NCBI GenBank assembly: GCA_910579935.1
Contig: CAJTVQ010000032.1
Location: forward strand, 1-49,391
Direction of reading: 5' to 3'
DNA length: 49,391 nucleotides
DNA from: an uncultured Lachnospiraceae bacterium
Lineage (GTDB): Bacteria > Bacillota > Clostridia > Lachnospirales > Lachnospiraceae
Part shown: positions 42,015-49,391 of the stretch, in pieces
How positions within the stretch are numbered: the stretch's first letter is position 1
How the letters are laid out: each line of letters opens with the position of its first letter
Made by a program: the position numbers and the translations under genes
Notes under the pieces: model-generated
The model's input: only the letters and a program-made list of their open reading frames with translations
Database searches by the model: none
What the model was told of the DNA's origin: nothing

Positions 42015-43607
42015 CTACCGTTTCATACCCGGTTCATTCCAATACCTGCTTCCGGCCATCCTGCAGCTCACCGCTTCGGCCAAATGCAGCTTCCCGATTT
42101 TTTCGCTCCCGTCCAAATCTGCGATCGTACGCGCCACACGCAGAATCCGGTGATACGCCCGCGCGCTCAGCTTCATTTTACCGAACGCCTTCTCAAGCAT
42201 CCGCTTTCCCTCCCCGTCCAGTTTACAGAAATGTCCGATTTCTTCCGGGGTAAGAGCCGCATTGAACCTGCCGCCGCGTTTTTCCTGCCTCTCCCTCGCC
42301 CGCAGGACTCTGGCACGGATGACGGCGCTGGATTCGGCCTGTCCGCTGCCGGAAGCCAGTTCTTCCATGGACAAGGGAAGAACTTCCGCACAGATATCAA
42401 TACGGTCCAGAATCGGGCCGGACAGTTGTTCCTGATATCTCCTGACTGCCTCCTGCGTGCACCGGCACCGTCCCATATCCGGATAGTAACCGCACGGACA
42501 GGGATTCATGGCGCCCACCAGCATAAAATCCGCCGGATATTCGCAGCTTCCGCCCATTCTTGCAATCTGTATTTTCTTTTCTTCCAGGGGCTGGCGCAGC
42601 ATGTCCAGTATTTTCGTACCAAATTCCGGCATTTCATCTAAAAACAGAACGCCTTTGTGCGCAAGACTGATGATTCCGGGCTTCGGATGTCTTCCCCCGC
42701 CGGAAAGCGCCTGCGCCGTAATCGTATGGTGGGGACTTAAAAAAGGCCTCGTGGAAATGAAAGGATTTTTATGGCTGAGCAGCCCTGATATGCTGTAAAC
42801 AGAAGACACTTCCAGACTTTCCTCCTCTGTCAGTTCGGGCAGTATGCCCGGAATCCTTTTCGCTATCATGGTTTTCCCGGAACCGGGCGGCCCCAGCAGC
42901 AACAGGTTATGAAAGCCTGCCGCCGCAATTTCTGCCGCGCGCTTTGCCCCTGCCTGTCCGCTCACCTCCGCAAAATCCGGAATTTGTCCTTCCCGGCCGC
43001 TTCTGTCACACCGTACTGCCGCTGATAAACCGTTTTCTTCCGTTCTTTTCCCGCTTTTCCCACTTTTCCATCTGTCCGCCTTCTTTTTCTCCAGGCTCTT
43101 CCCCTTCAACAGTTCCGCCACCTCTTCCAGGGAGGATACGCCGGTGATTTCCATATCCGGTATCCGGGCCCCTTCCTTCTCGTTTTCCCAAGGGACAATA
43201 CAGCGTCTCATCCCTTCTGCCCTCGCTGCCCTTACCATCGGAAGCACGCCTCTTACCTCGTTTACTTCCCCGTCCAGACTCAGCTCTCCCACAAACATAA
43301 CGTTCTCCGTCTGCCATGCCTCCACATGCCCTAAAGCCTGTAAAATGCCTACCGCCACGGGCAGGTCATAGCCGGTTCCGCTTTTCCTGATATCTGCCGG
43401 GGATAAATTCACGGTAATCCGCATGGGCGGAATGGCAATCCCCATATTTTTTAACGCTACCCTGACCCGCTCTCCTGCTTCCTTTACTTCACTTCCCAGA
43501 TAACCGACCATCTGGAACGACGGAAGGCCCTGGGATATGTCCACTTCCGCATGGACCATCACCGCTTCCATACCGCATATCGCTGCCGTTGAAATTGTAC
43601 TGAACAT
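42015..43607 (-). CDS. YifB/ComM family Mg-chelatase-like AAA+ ATPase
   Basis: ComM-type helicases extend heteroduplex during natural transformation. The 530 residues have a N-terminal S5-fold Lon-like domain (MVHAEVDISQGLPSFQMVGY, NLSPADIRKSGTGYDLPVAV), Walker A LLGPPGSGKTM (237-247), Walker B GVLFLDEMPEF, sensor and a C-terminal helical domain (MKLSARAYHRILRVARTIAD). Near 170-215 there is a charged insert (KSLEKKKADRWKSGKSGKRT). GGAGG precedes the ATG. It forms a two-gene unit with dprA. Confidence 0.95.
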   Translation of the reverse strand: MFSTISTAAICGMEAVMVHAEVDISQGLPSFQMVGYLGSEVKEAGERVRVALKNMGIAIPPMRITVNLSPADIRKSGTGYDLPVAVGILQALGHVEAWQTENVMFVGELSLDGEVNEVRGVLPMVRAARAEGMRRCIVPWENEKEGARIPDMEITGVSSLEEVAELLKGKSLEKKKADRWKSGKSGKRTEENGLSAAVRCDRSGREGQIPDFAEVSGQAGAKRAAEIAAAGFHNLLLLGPPGSGKTMIAKRIPGILPELTEEESLEVSSVYSISGLLSHKNPFISTRPFLSPHHTITAQALSGGGRHPKPGIISLAHKGVLFLDEMPEFGTKILDMLRQPLEEKKIQIARMGGSCEYPADFMLVGAMNPCPCGYYPDMGRCRCTQEAVRRYQEQLSGPILDRIDICAEVLPLSMEELASGSGQAESSAVIRARVLRARERQEKRGGRFNAALTPEEIGHFCKLDGEGKRMLEKAFGKMKLSARAYHRILRVARTIADLDGSEKIGKLHLAEAVSCRMAGSRYWNEPGMKR

Positions 43608-43815
43608 ATATCCTCCTTTTTAAGTTTGCATGGTAAAATATTTCTCAAATGTATGGTTGGAATCTTTGGGAGAAATCCCTGAAATACCGGTACCGAATAG
43701 TCCGGTATTCAATCTGATAGTTAGAATATTCTTTCTGCCGCCAGTCATGGCGTCTTATCGGCGGTGGCATGGAACCGCCTGCCGCCGTGCTGCTCAATTT
43801 TTACAAAGACTGCCC
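43608..43815 (-). other. Spacer between the HD gene and the ComM-type gene, no gene found
   Basis: This 208-base stretch has no convincing reading frame on either strand. It holds several inverted repeats, for example GGCGGT/ACCGCC (43764-43783), CGGTACCG (near 43690-43697) and GGGA/TCCC. No T-run or clear -35/-10 pair was found, so neither a terminator for the HD gene nor a promoter for the ComM-type gene is obvious. Confidence 0.5.
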
Positions 43816-44979
43816 CTAATCGCCCGTTTCTTCTGTCTGCTCCGCTATCCCTGTCTGAAGCTGTGCATCTTCCTCCGCGGGCACATTGAAACCGTTCTCC
43901 CGCAGAAGCTGCGTATCCATGACATGACGGTTATCCATCGTCTTCATAATATCCGCAATTTCCAGCTTTTTGTACTCTTTATCCGCCAAATCCATGATGT
44001 TGTTATTGTGAAAGCCCAATACCATGGGACGGAGAATATCTATTTCGTTATTACGGATCACAATCGCCTTCTCGCCCGTACTTAACTCGACGCTGACACC
44101 GGGAGCCAGTATATTGATCGACTGGATAAGGGCATCCACAATATCCGGATGGAAAACATCGGAATGCCTGAGCAGATATTTAATGGCCGCCACTTCCGAC
44201 TCCGGCGGCTGTTCCAGACGCATGGCAGTCATCGTATCGTAGACATCCGCCACCAGCAGTACCTTTGCTCCCAACGGTACTTTTAGTTTGGGGTCAAAAC
44301 TGTCTTTCTGGAAACTATCCCACATCCTGTTCATCTGCACACACACGCGTTTCACACCGGGCGCGGAAGAAAACACATTGCCGATGAGTTCATGTCCTGC
44401 CATCACGTATGTATTGATCACCTGCTTTTCGTCTTCATTCGGTTCGTCCTTATCGGCAATCGCCTTTGGAAGCGAAAGTTTTCCGATATCATGAAGCAGG
44501 GCTGCAAAAATAACATCCATCTGGTCTTCCAGCTTCATGTTGAGCACATGGGTCATCATCGCACATAAAATCCCCACATTCAGGGCATGTTTGTATACAT
44601 AGTCCTCTTTGCTGCGCAGATTCTGAATAAAATTAATCTTTTTATCCATATGCCCGTAACGCCTTAAGATATTATTCACTATAACCTGGATTTTCGACCC
44701 TTTTTTCTTCTCTTCCTTGATCTTGAGCAGTTCTTCCCTGAGTGAAAATACGGTCATTGTCTGAAAACGTTCAAACAGAATATCTTCCTGCGTCATCGGC
44801 GGCACCGGTTCCGCCGGTTCCAGTATGAATAATCCGATTAAATTAAACGCCTTAATACTTTGAATACCCTGTGCGGTCAATTTGGAATTGCGTTCATAAA
44901 GAAGGACTCCGTCTTTATTATAAATAGGCCGCGCCAGTCTCATCCCCTGTTTTAATTTGCTGGTCTTAACAAAAAGCAT
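43816..44979 (-). CDS. HD domain protein with degenerate HD-GYP architecture
   Basis: The 387 residues have an N-terminal region of unknown fold followed by a phosphohydrolase-like HD domain. His131, His163-Asp164, Lys167 (LLHDIGK) and His196 are kept, and DVYDTMTA (245-251) matches the later conserved Asp. The HHExxDGxGYP segment expected near 215-230 is replaced by VQMNRMWDSFQKD. Loss of these ligands makes c-di-GMP hydrolysis unlikely; it might bind or have another substrate. It starts 23 bases after sigK and so is probably co-transcribed. The C-terminal tail is acidic. Confidence 0.85.
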   Translation of the reverse strand: MLFVKTSKLKQGMRLARPIYNKDGVLLYERNSKLTAQGIQSIKAFNLIGLFILEPAEPVPPMTQEDILFERFQTMTVFSLREELLKIKEEKKKGSKIQVIVNNILRRYGHMDKKINFIQNLRSKEDYVYKHALNVGILCAMMTHVLNMKLEDQMDVIFAALLHDIGKLSLPKAIADKDEPNEDEKQVINTYVMAGHELIGNVFSSAPGVKRVCVQMNRMWDSFQKDSFDPKLKVPLGAKVLLVADVYDTMTAMRLEQPPESEVAAIKYLLRHSDVFHPDIVDALIQSINILAPGVSVELSTGEKAIVIRNNEIDILRPMVLGFHNNNIMDLADKEYKKLEIADIMKTMDNRHVMDTQLLRENGFNVPAEEDAQLQTGIAEQTEETGD

Positions 44980-45002
44980 ATCGCTCCCCCTTATCTGTCG
45001 TC

Positions 45003-45635
45003 TTATTCTCGTTCAAACCCCATTCTTAATTTATGAAGCGCTTTCTTTTCGATCCGCGATACATAGCTGCGGGATATACCGAGCATCTCCCCGATTTCCC
45101 GCTGTGTCACTTCCTTCCCTGTCGCCAGCCCGTAACGCAGGAAGATAATCTCCTTCTCACGTCTGTCCAGCGTCTGCAGTACCTTCCCAAGCTTCCTGAT
45201 ATTGCTGCCCAGTTCCATTTTGTCTATCACATCGATCTGCTCCGATTCTATGATATCCAACAGATTGATCTCGTTCCCTTCTTTATCCGTTCCTATGGGT
45301 TCATATAAAGATACCTCTTTCGAAGTTTTCTTTTTGGAACGCAGCAGCATCAGCAGTTCGTTGTCGATACATCTGGAAGCATATGTACTCAGCTTCCCCT
45401 TCCCCGAATCGAAAGAGGCAACCGCTTTGATCAGCCCGATCGTCCCTATGGATATCAGATCTTCCATATCTTCGTCCACATTCTGATACTTCTTGGCAAT
45501 GTGGGCGACCAGACGCAGGTTGCGTTCTATCAGAATCTCCCTTGCTTCTTTGGCATTCTCGCCGCTTCCCTGCTGCAGCATCTGAATATAACGGGCTTCT
45601 TCTTCCGCGGTTAAAGGTTTTTGGAAAGTTTTCAA
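45003..45635 (-). CDS. sigK: RNA polymerase sporulation sigma factor SigK
   Basis: Late mother-cell sigma factor. The 210 residues contain RNLRLVAHIAKKYQN, DLISIGTIGLIKAV, TYASRCIDNELLM and the C-terminal helix-turn-helix RSYVSRIEKKALHKL. LYEPIGTDKEGNEINLLDII also fits SigK. The frame is whole: no intervening (skin) element. The start is TTG 45635, directly at the region that begins mature SigK; an in-frame TGA lies 5 codons upstream (45651-45653), so there is no pro-sequence. GGGGG precedes the TTG. SigE or SigG is less likely on the DKEGNEINLLD segment. Confidence 0.88.
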   Translation of the reverse strand: MKTFQKPLTAEEEARYIQMLQQGSGENAKEAREILIERNLRLVAHIAKKYQNVDEDMEDLISIGTIGLIKAVASFDSGKGKLSTYASRCIDNELLMLLRSKKKTSKEVSLYEPIGTDKEGNEINLLDIIESEQIDVIDKMELGSNIRKLGKVLQTLDRREKEIIFLRYGLATGKEVTQREIGEMLGISRSYVSRIEKKALHKLRMGFERE

Positions 45636-45738
45636 AAGGCGCCCCCAAAGTCAATTTATTATATTCTATGACTCTGCCGCCGCCCTAGTGCCTTTCCCAA
45701 ATCGGAAAATATCATTGTGCACTGACTATATTTTCTAT

Positions 45739-45767
45739 ATTATACAAATTCCTAAGATAAATAGCAA
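45739..45767 (-). promoter_or_regulatory. SigA-like promoter upstream of sigK
   Basis: -35 TTGCTA (45762-45767), 17-base spacer, -10 TATAAT (45739-45744), about 100 bases before the TTG start. A SigE-type promoter, usual for sigK, was not recognised. The untranslated part (about 45636-45732) shows no motif that I can name. Confidence 0.6.
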
Positions 45768-45786
45768 GATTTATGGTGAAAATAAT

Positions 45787-45881
45787 ATAAAAACATGCAG
45801 CCGTCCGGAACAGTTCAGACAGATTGTTGGAGGGCAACGCTCCAGCCAAGGGGATTTTACGGCGGCGGATTCCCTGCATGT
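45787..45881 (-). terminator. Structured terminator-like RNA element after hemW
   Basis: Beginning at the hemW stop codon, ACATGCAG (45874-45881) pairs with CTGCATGT (45793-45800). TCCG (45866-45869) pairs with CGGA (45804-45807), and an inner hairpin near 45828-45846 closes with TGGAG/CTCCA. The whole is followed by five T (45788-45792). It can end the lepA-hemW transcript, but the inner arms make it larger than normal terminators. It may be an uncharacterised small RNA. Confidence 0.55.
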
Positions 45882-47209
45882 CAGAACAAAAATTCCGCCA
45901 TCACATAGTTGCTGACATCCCTTCCGTATGGCGTCAGGCTGATGTAGTCACCCGTTTCCAGCAGGCCCTGGCCGCATAGTTTTTTCATCACCGGTCCGTA
46001 TACTTCCTCTATATCCCTGCCGAATGTCTCCCTGAATTCCGTCCGCCCGATTCCCTGCGTCAGCCGCAGACCAAGAAACATAAACTCTTCCATCTGTTCC
46101 TGTATGTCCAGCCGGCTGATTTCTTCCCTGACGGATTTGTTTTCTCTTAAGATACGGTCAATATAACCTTCCATATCCCGAAGGTTCTTCCAGCGCACAT
46201 TGTCTGCCATGGAAGATGCCCCTAAACCGAATCCCGCATAATCCCTTCTTTTCCAATAGCCGACATTGTGCCTGCATTCCTTGCCCGGCATGGCATAATT
46301 GGAAATTTCATATCTGTGATATCCCATTTCCTTAAGGAATAAGTCCGTACGTTCATACATTTCCCTCTCTTCTTCCTCCGACGGAAGCGGGAGAACGGTT
46401 TCCTCATTTCCGATTCCGTCCATACGGCCGGCTTCCATAGATTCGGAATCCGCTGGAACTGCTTCTCTTTCGGGAAATGCTTTTCTTTCCTGAACTGCCC
46501 TTCCTTTCTCTCCATACAGTTCATAAAAAGGCGTGCCTTCCTCAATGATCAGGCTGTACGCCGAAATATGGGCCGGCTTCAGACCTGCGATCTGTGTCAG
46601 ATTGTCCATGTGATCCTCCACGGACTGCCCCGGCAGCGCCGCCATGATATCCACATTGATATTGGTAAATCCTGCTTCCTGCGCATCCTGATAGGTACGG
46701 AAAAAATCCGCCGCATTATGAATGCGTCCCAAATAAGCCAGTTCCTTCCCATGTACGGACTGTGTCCCTATGCTGATACGGTTCACCCCGGCTTTCCGGT
46801 AGCCCTCCAGCTTCTTCCGGTTCACGGTTCCCGGATTCACTTCTATTGTAATTTCCGGCTCTGTTTTGTTTTCCGCCCGGATTTTTCCCGTATTCTCCCG
46901 TAAAATCCCGTTTTCCGCCCCCGCTGCGGTATCGGCGTCCGAAACAGGGGGAAAGCGGTAAAACCGCCGCAGACAGTTCATAATTTCCTCCAGCGCCCCT
47001 TCCGGCAGTACCGACGGCGTCCCCCCGCCGATAAAAACAGAGTCCACCATAAAATCCTTATAATATACGGCCTCCCTTTCCATTTCTTTTAACAGGGCAT
47101 ATACATATTCCTGTTTCTTTTCTTCCGATGCAGGGAAAGAAAGAAAATCGCAGTACCTGCATTTTTTTACGCAAAACGGTATATGAATGTATATGCCAAG
47201 CTTCCGCAT
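45881..47209 (-). CDS. hemW: Radical SAM heme chaperone HemW
   Basis: HemW binds heme and inserts it into target enzymes; earlier annotated as coproporphyrinogen dehydrogenase-like. The 442-residue protein has the radical SAM motif Cys13-x3-Cys17-x2-Cys20 (PFCVKKCRYCDF), VFIGGGTPSVLP, EVNPGTVN and HNVGYWKRRDYAGFGLGASS. It is longer than common HemW (about 380) through two inserted charged segments near 88-118 and 233-276. GGAGG is just upstream of ATG. It lies 42 bases after lepA, a frequent pairing. Confidence 0.95.
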   Translation of the reverse strand: MRKLGIYIHIPFCVKKCRYCDFLSFPASEEKKQEYVYALLKEMEREAVYYKDFMVDSVFIGGGTPSVLPEGALEEIMNCLRRFYRFPPVSDADTAAGAENGILRENTGKIRAENKTEPEITIEVNPGTVNRKKLEGYRKAGVNRISIGTQSVHGKELAYLGRIHNAADFFRTYQDAQEAGFTNINVDIMAALPGQSVEDHMDNLTQIAGLKPAHISAYSLIIEEGTPFYELYGEKGRAVQERKAFPEREAVPADSESMEAGRMDGIGNEETVLPLPSEEEEREMYERTDLFLKEMGYHRYEISNYAMPGKECRHNVGYWKRRDYAGFGLGASSMADNVRWKNLRDMEGYIDRILRENKSVREEISRLDIQEQMEEFMFLGLRLTQGIGRTEFRETFGRDIEEVYGPVMKKLCGQGLLETGDYISLTPYGRDVSNYVMAEFLF

Positions 47210-47251
47210 CCCAACCTCCTGCCGGTTCTTTTCATGTTCCTTCCCAGCCGC

Positions 47252-49078
47252 CTATTTATCATCCAGCTTCAGCACGCTCATAAATGCCTTCTGCGGTATT
47301 TCCACGTTACCGATCTGACGCATCCGCTTCTTGCCTTCCTTCTGCTTTTCCAGCAGTTTCTTCTTTCTGGTGATATCGCCGCCGTAGCATTTTGCAAGTA
47401 CGTCTTTGCGCATTGCTTTCACGGTTTCCCGCGCGATGATCTTGCCCCCCACCGCTGCCTGAATGGGAATCTCGAATAAGTGGCGCGGTATTTCGTCTTT
47501 CAGTTTCTCGCACATTTTCCTGCCCCGCTCATAGGCGCTGTCTGCGTGCACGATAAAGGACAGGGCATCCACTTCCTCGCGGTTGATGAGAATATCCAGT
47601 TTCACCAGTTTGGACTCTTCATAACCCTTCAGGTCATAATCAAAGGAAGCATAACCTCTGGAACGGGATTTCAGGGCATCAAAGAAATCATAAATGATTT
47701 CGTTCAAAGGCAGTTCGTATTTCAAAAGCGCCCTTGTTTCTTCGATATATTCCATGCCGAGATAGCGCCCCCGCCGTTCCTGGCACAGTTCCATGATCGG
47801 ACCGATGAATTCCGTCGTCACCATGATTTCCGCATTTACCACCGGTTCCTCCATGTATTCGATTTCCGACGGGTCCGGCAGATTCGTGGGATTGGTCAGT
47901 TCTATGACATCCCCGTTGCTCTTGTGTACCTTATAAATAACTCCCGGCGCCGTAGTCACCAGGTCCAGATTATATTCTCTTTCCAGCCTTTCCTGTATTA
48001 TCTCCAAATGAAGCAGCCCCAAAAATCCGCAGCGGAACCCAAATCCCAAAGCAACGGAGGTTTCCGGCTCATACCGCAGGGCGGCATCGTTTAACTGCAG
48101 TTTCTCCAATGCATCCCGCAGATCCGGATACTTGGCCCCGTCCGCCGGATACATGCCGCAGTATACCATGGAATTGACTTTTTTATAGCCGGGAAGCGGC
48201 TCTTTGCAGGGGTTCTTTGCATCCGTCACCGTATCGCCCACCGCGGTATCCTTTACATTTTTAATGGAAGCCGTAATATAGCCTACCATTCCGGCGGATA
48301 ATTCCTCACAGGGAAGGAACTGCCCCGGCCCGAAATATCCCACTTCCACCACTTCCGCCTTAGCTCCGGTAGCCATCATGAGAATCTCGGTTCCTCTTTT
48401 CACCCGGCCTTCCTTGATACGGCAGAAAATGATAACCCCTTTATAAGAATCGTAAAGAGAATCAAAGATCAGCGCCTGCAAAGGATTGTCCCTGCTCCCC
48501 TGCGGCGCCGGAATCTTCTCTACAATGGCTTCCAGCACTTCCTCAATGCCGATACCGTTTTTGGCGGAGATCAGCGGGGCATCCTGTGCCTCGATACCTA
48601 TGACATCCTCGATTTCGTCCTTTACATGCTGGGGCTGCGCACTGGGCAGGTCTATTTTATTGATGACCGGAAACACATCCAGATCATGGTCCAGCGCCAG
48701 ATATACATTGGCCAGGGTCTGTGCTTCGATTCCCTGTGCCGCATCCACGACCAGAATCGCCCCGTCGCAGGCGGCAAGGCTCCGGCTGACCTCATAATTA
48801 AAATCCACATGTCCGGGCGTGTCGATTAAGTTGAAAATATATTCTTCCCCGTCCTTTGCCTTATAGATGATGCGGACGGTCTGGGCCTTAATGGTAATGC
48901 CTCGTTCCCGTTCCAGATCCATATTATCCAAGATCTGCGCCTGCATCTCGCGGCTGGTCAGAAGCCCCGTTTTTTCAATGATGCGGTCCGCCAGCGTCGA
49001 TTTTCCATGATCAATATGTGCCACGATACAAAAATTCCTGATCCTGCGCTGCTCTATATTTTGTTCCGTATTTGACAT
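47252..49078 (-). CDS. lepA: Elongation factor 4 (LepA)
   Basis: Translational GTPase that back-translocates or aids ribosome assembly under stress. The 608 residues have G1 AHIDHGKST (20-28), G3 DTPGHVDF, NKIDLP (G4) and the LepA-specific C-terminal domain (VGGKIIARETVKAMRKDVLA followed by CYGGDITRKKKLLEKQKEGK). Length and motifs are typical. GGAGG is 12 bases from the chosen ATG, a somewhat long spacing. It is preceded by an SigA-like promoter. Confidence 0.98.
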   Translation of the reverse strand: MSNTEQNIEQRRIRNFCIVAHIDHGKSTLADRIIEKTGLLTSREMQAQILDNMDLERERGITIKAQTVRIIYKAKDGEEYIFNLIDTPGHVDFNYEVSRSLAACDGAILVVDAAQGIEAQTLANVYLALDHDLDVFPVINKIDLPSAQPQHVKDEIEDVIGIEAQDAPLISAKNGIGIEEVLEAIVEKIPAPQGSRDNPLQALIFDSLYDSYKGVIIFCRIKEGRVKRGTEILMMATGAKAEVVEVGYFGPGQFLPCEELSAGMVGYITASIKNVKDTAVGDTVTDAKNPCKEPLPGYKKVNSMVYCGMYPADGAKYPDLRDALEKLQLNDAALRYEPETSVALGFGFRCGFLGLLHLEIIQERLEREYNLDLVTTAPGVIYKVHKSNGDVIELTNPTNLPDPSEIEYMEEPVVNAEIMVTTEFIGPIMELCQERRGRYLGMEYIEETRALLKYELPLNEIIYDFFDALKSRSRGYASFDYDLKGYEESKLVKLDILINREEVDALSFIVHADSAYERGRKMCEKLKDEIPRHLFEIPIQAAVGGKIIARETVKAMRKDVLAKCYGGDITRKKKLLEKQKEGKKRMRQIGNVEIPQKAFMSVLKLDDK

Positions 49079-49391
49079 AATTTTGCTTTTCCTCCGTTAA
49101 GCCGGCATCCGGGTATCTGGTTCGGATGCCGTATTTGCTTTGTCAGTATAGCATATCTGGGACTGTATTGTCCATTTATTTCATTTCAGGTCACGAAAGT
49201 CAAACTGCAAAGTCCACTTTCCGTTCCTTCCGTCACGTTTTCCCATGATCCTGAAAAATGCAGTAGACTCATAGATTACAAAGTGTTATCTTATAATTAG
49301 ATTACAACTTGTACACTAAATTTACAAACCTGTCACCTAAGGAACTGTTAAGAAATAACTTTACACTTTGACGCAGGATGAGTTCACAAAG
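49079..49391 (-). promoter_or_regulatory. Leader and promoter region of lepA; rest unassigned
   Basis: The promoter reads TGGACA (49169-49174), 18-base spacer, and an extended -10 TGCTATACT (49145-49150 for the hexamer). The leader holds a perfect 9-bp inverted repeat CGGCATCCG/CGGATGCCG (49103-49131) without a T-run, just before GGAGG. Beyond the promoter (49180-49391) there is no reading frame of note. An AT-rich stretch carries two copies of TTGTAATCTA (minus strand, about 49280-49312) and several TACA/TGTA half-sites that could be an operator for a gene outside the window. Confidence 0.65.

Noticed and set aside
45003..45635. Remnant of a skin element or truncated sigK
   Set aside because: Regions 2 to 4 are continuous and complete, with no recombinase or interruption nearby.
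1..49391. CRISPR arrays, tRNA or rRNA genes, insertion sequences and prophage
   Set aside because: No repeat-spacer pattern, no cloverleaf or rRNA sequence, and no transposase or phage gene was recognised apart from the intron fragment at the left edge.

Overview
The window reads as a chromosomal segment of a motile, spore-forming Gram-positive clostridium, most likely a Lachnospiraceae member. Supporting signs are FliY rather than a short FliN, CheC and CheD, CodY next to the fla/che operon, a SigK-type sporulation sigma factor, strong GGAGG ribosome sites and a Bacillus/Clostridium-style flagellar gene order. Every gene I can support lies on the minus strand, so transcription runs from high to low coordinates.

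In transcription order: (1) 49391-47252, a 313-base leader and lepA, followed by hemW, ending in an unusually structured terminator-like element (45787-45881). (2) 45767-43816, sigK (sporulation sigma factor without a pro-sequence) and a degenerate HD-GYP-like protein. (3) 43607-40854, a YifB/ComM AAA+ ATPase and dprA. (4) topA (40633-38549) and codY (38336-37551), each with its own SigA-like promoter. (5) A fla/che operon of about 35 kb and 40 genes, from a promoter at 37445-37472 to a terminator near 2114-2134: flgB flgC fliE fliF fliG fliH fliI fliJ, an MgtE_N/MotE-like gene, fliK, flgD, a TIGR02530 gene, flgE, flbD, motA, motB, fliL, fliM, fliY, cheY, fliO, fliP, fliQ, fliR, flhB, flhA, flhF, flhG, a PilZ gene, cheB, cheA, cheW, cheC, cheD, a small membrane protein, the motility sigma factor, a FapA/DUF342 gene and three poorly characterised genes. 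(6) rpsB-tsf with their own promoter and terminator. (7) At positions 1 to about 172, the 5' part of a group II intron, on the same strand and just past the U-tract of the tsf terminator; it continues beyond the window.

The fla/che operon encodes in one unit the rod/hook parts, the MS ring and switch, the export apparatus and its ATPase, the stator, placement factors (FlhF/FlhG), a c-di-GMP-binding PilZ protein, the chemotaxis core with CheC/CheD adaptation, and the sigma factor for late genes. Flagellin, the cap and hook-associated genes, flgM, csrA/fliW, cheR and receptors are not in the window. No classical defence system, CRISPR array, prophage, tRNA or rRNA is visible. The points most worth a second look are the intron behind the terminator, the structured RNA after hemW, the pro-less SigK paired with a broken HD-GYP, the helical module fused to FlgD, the methionine-rich FliY linker and the uncharacterised tail genes.
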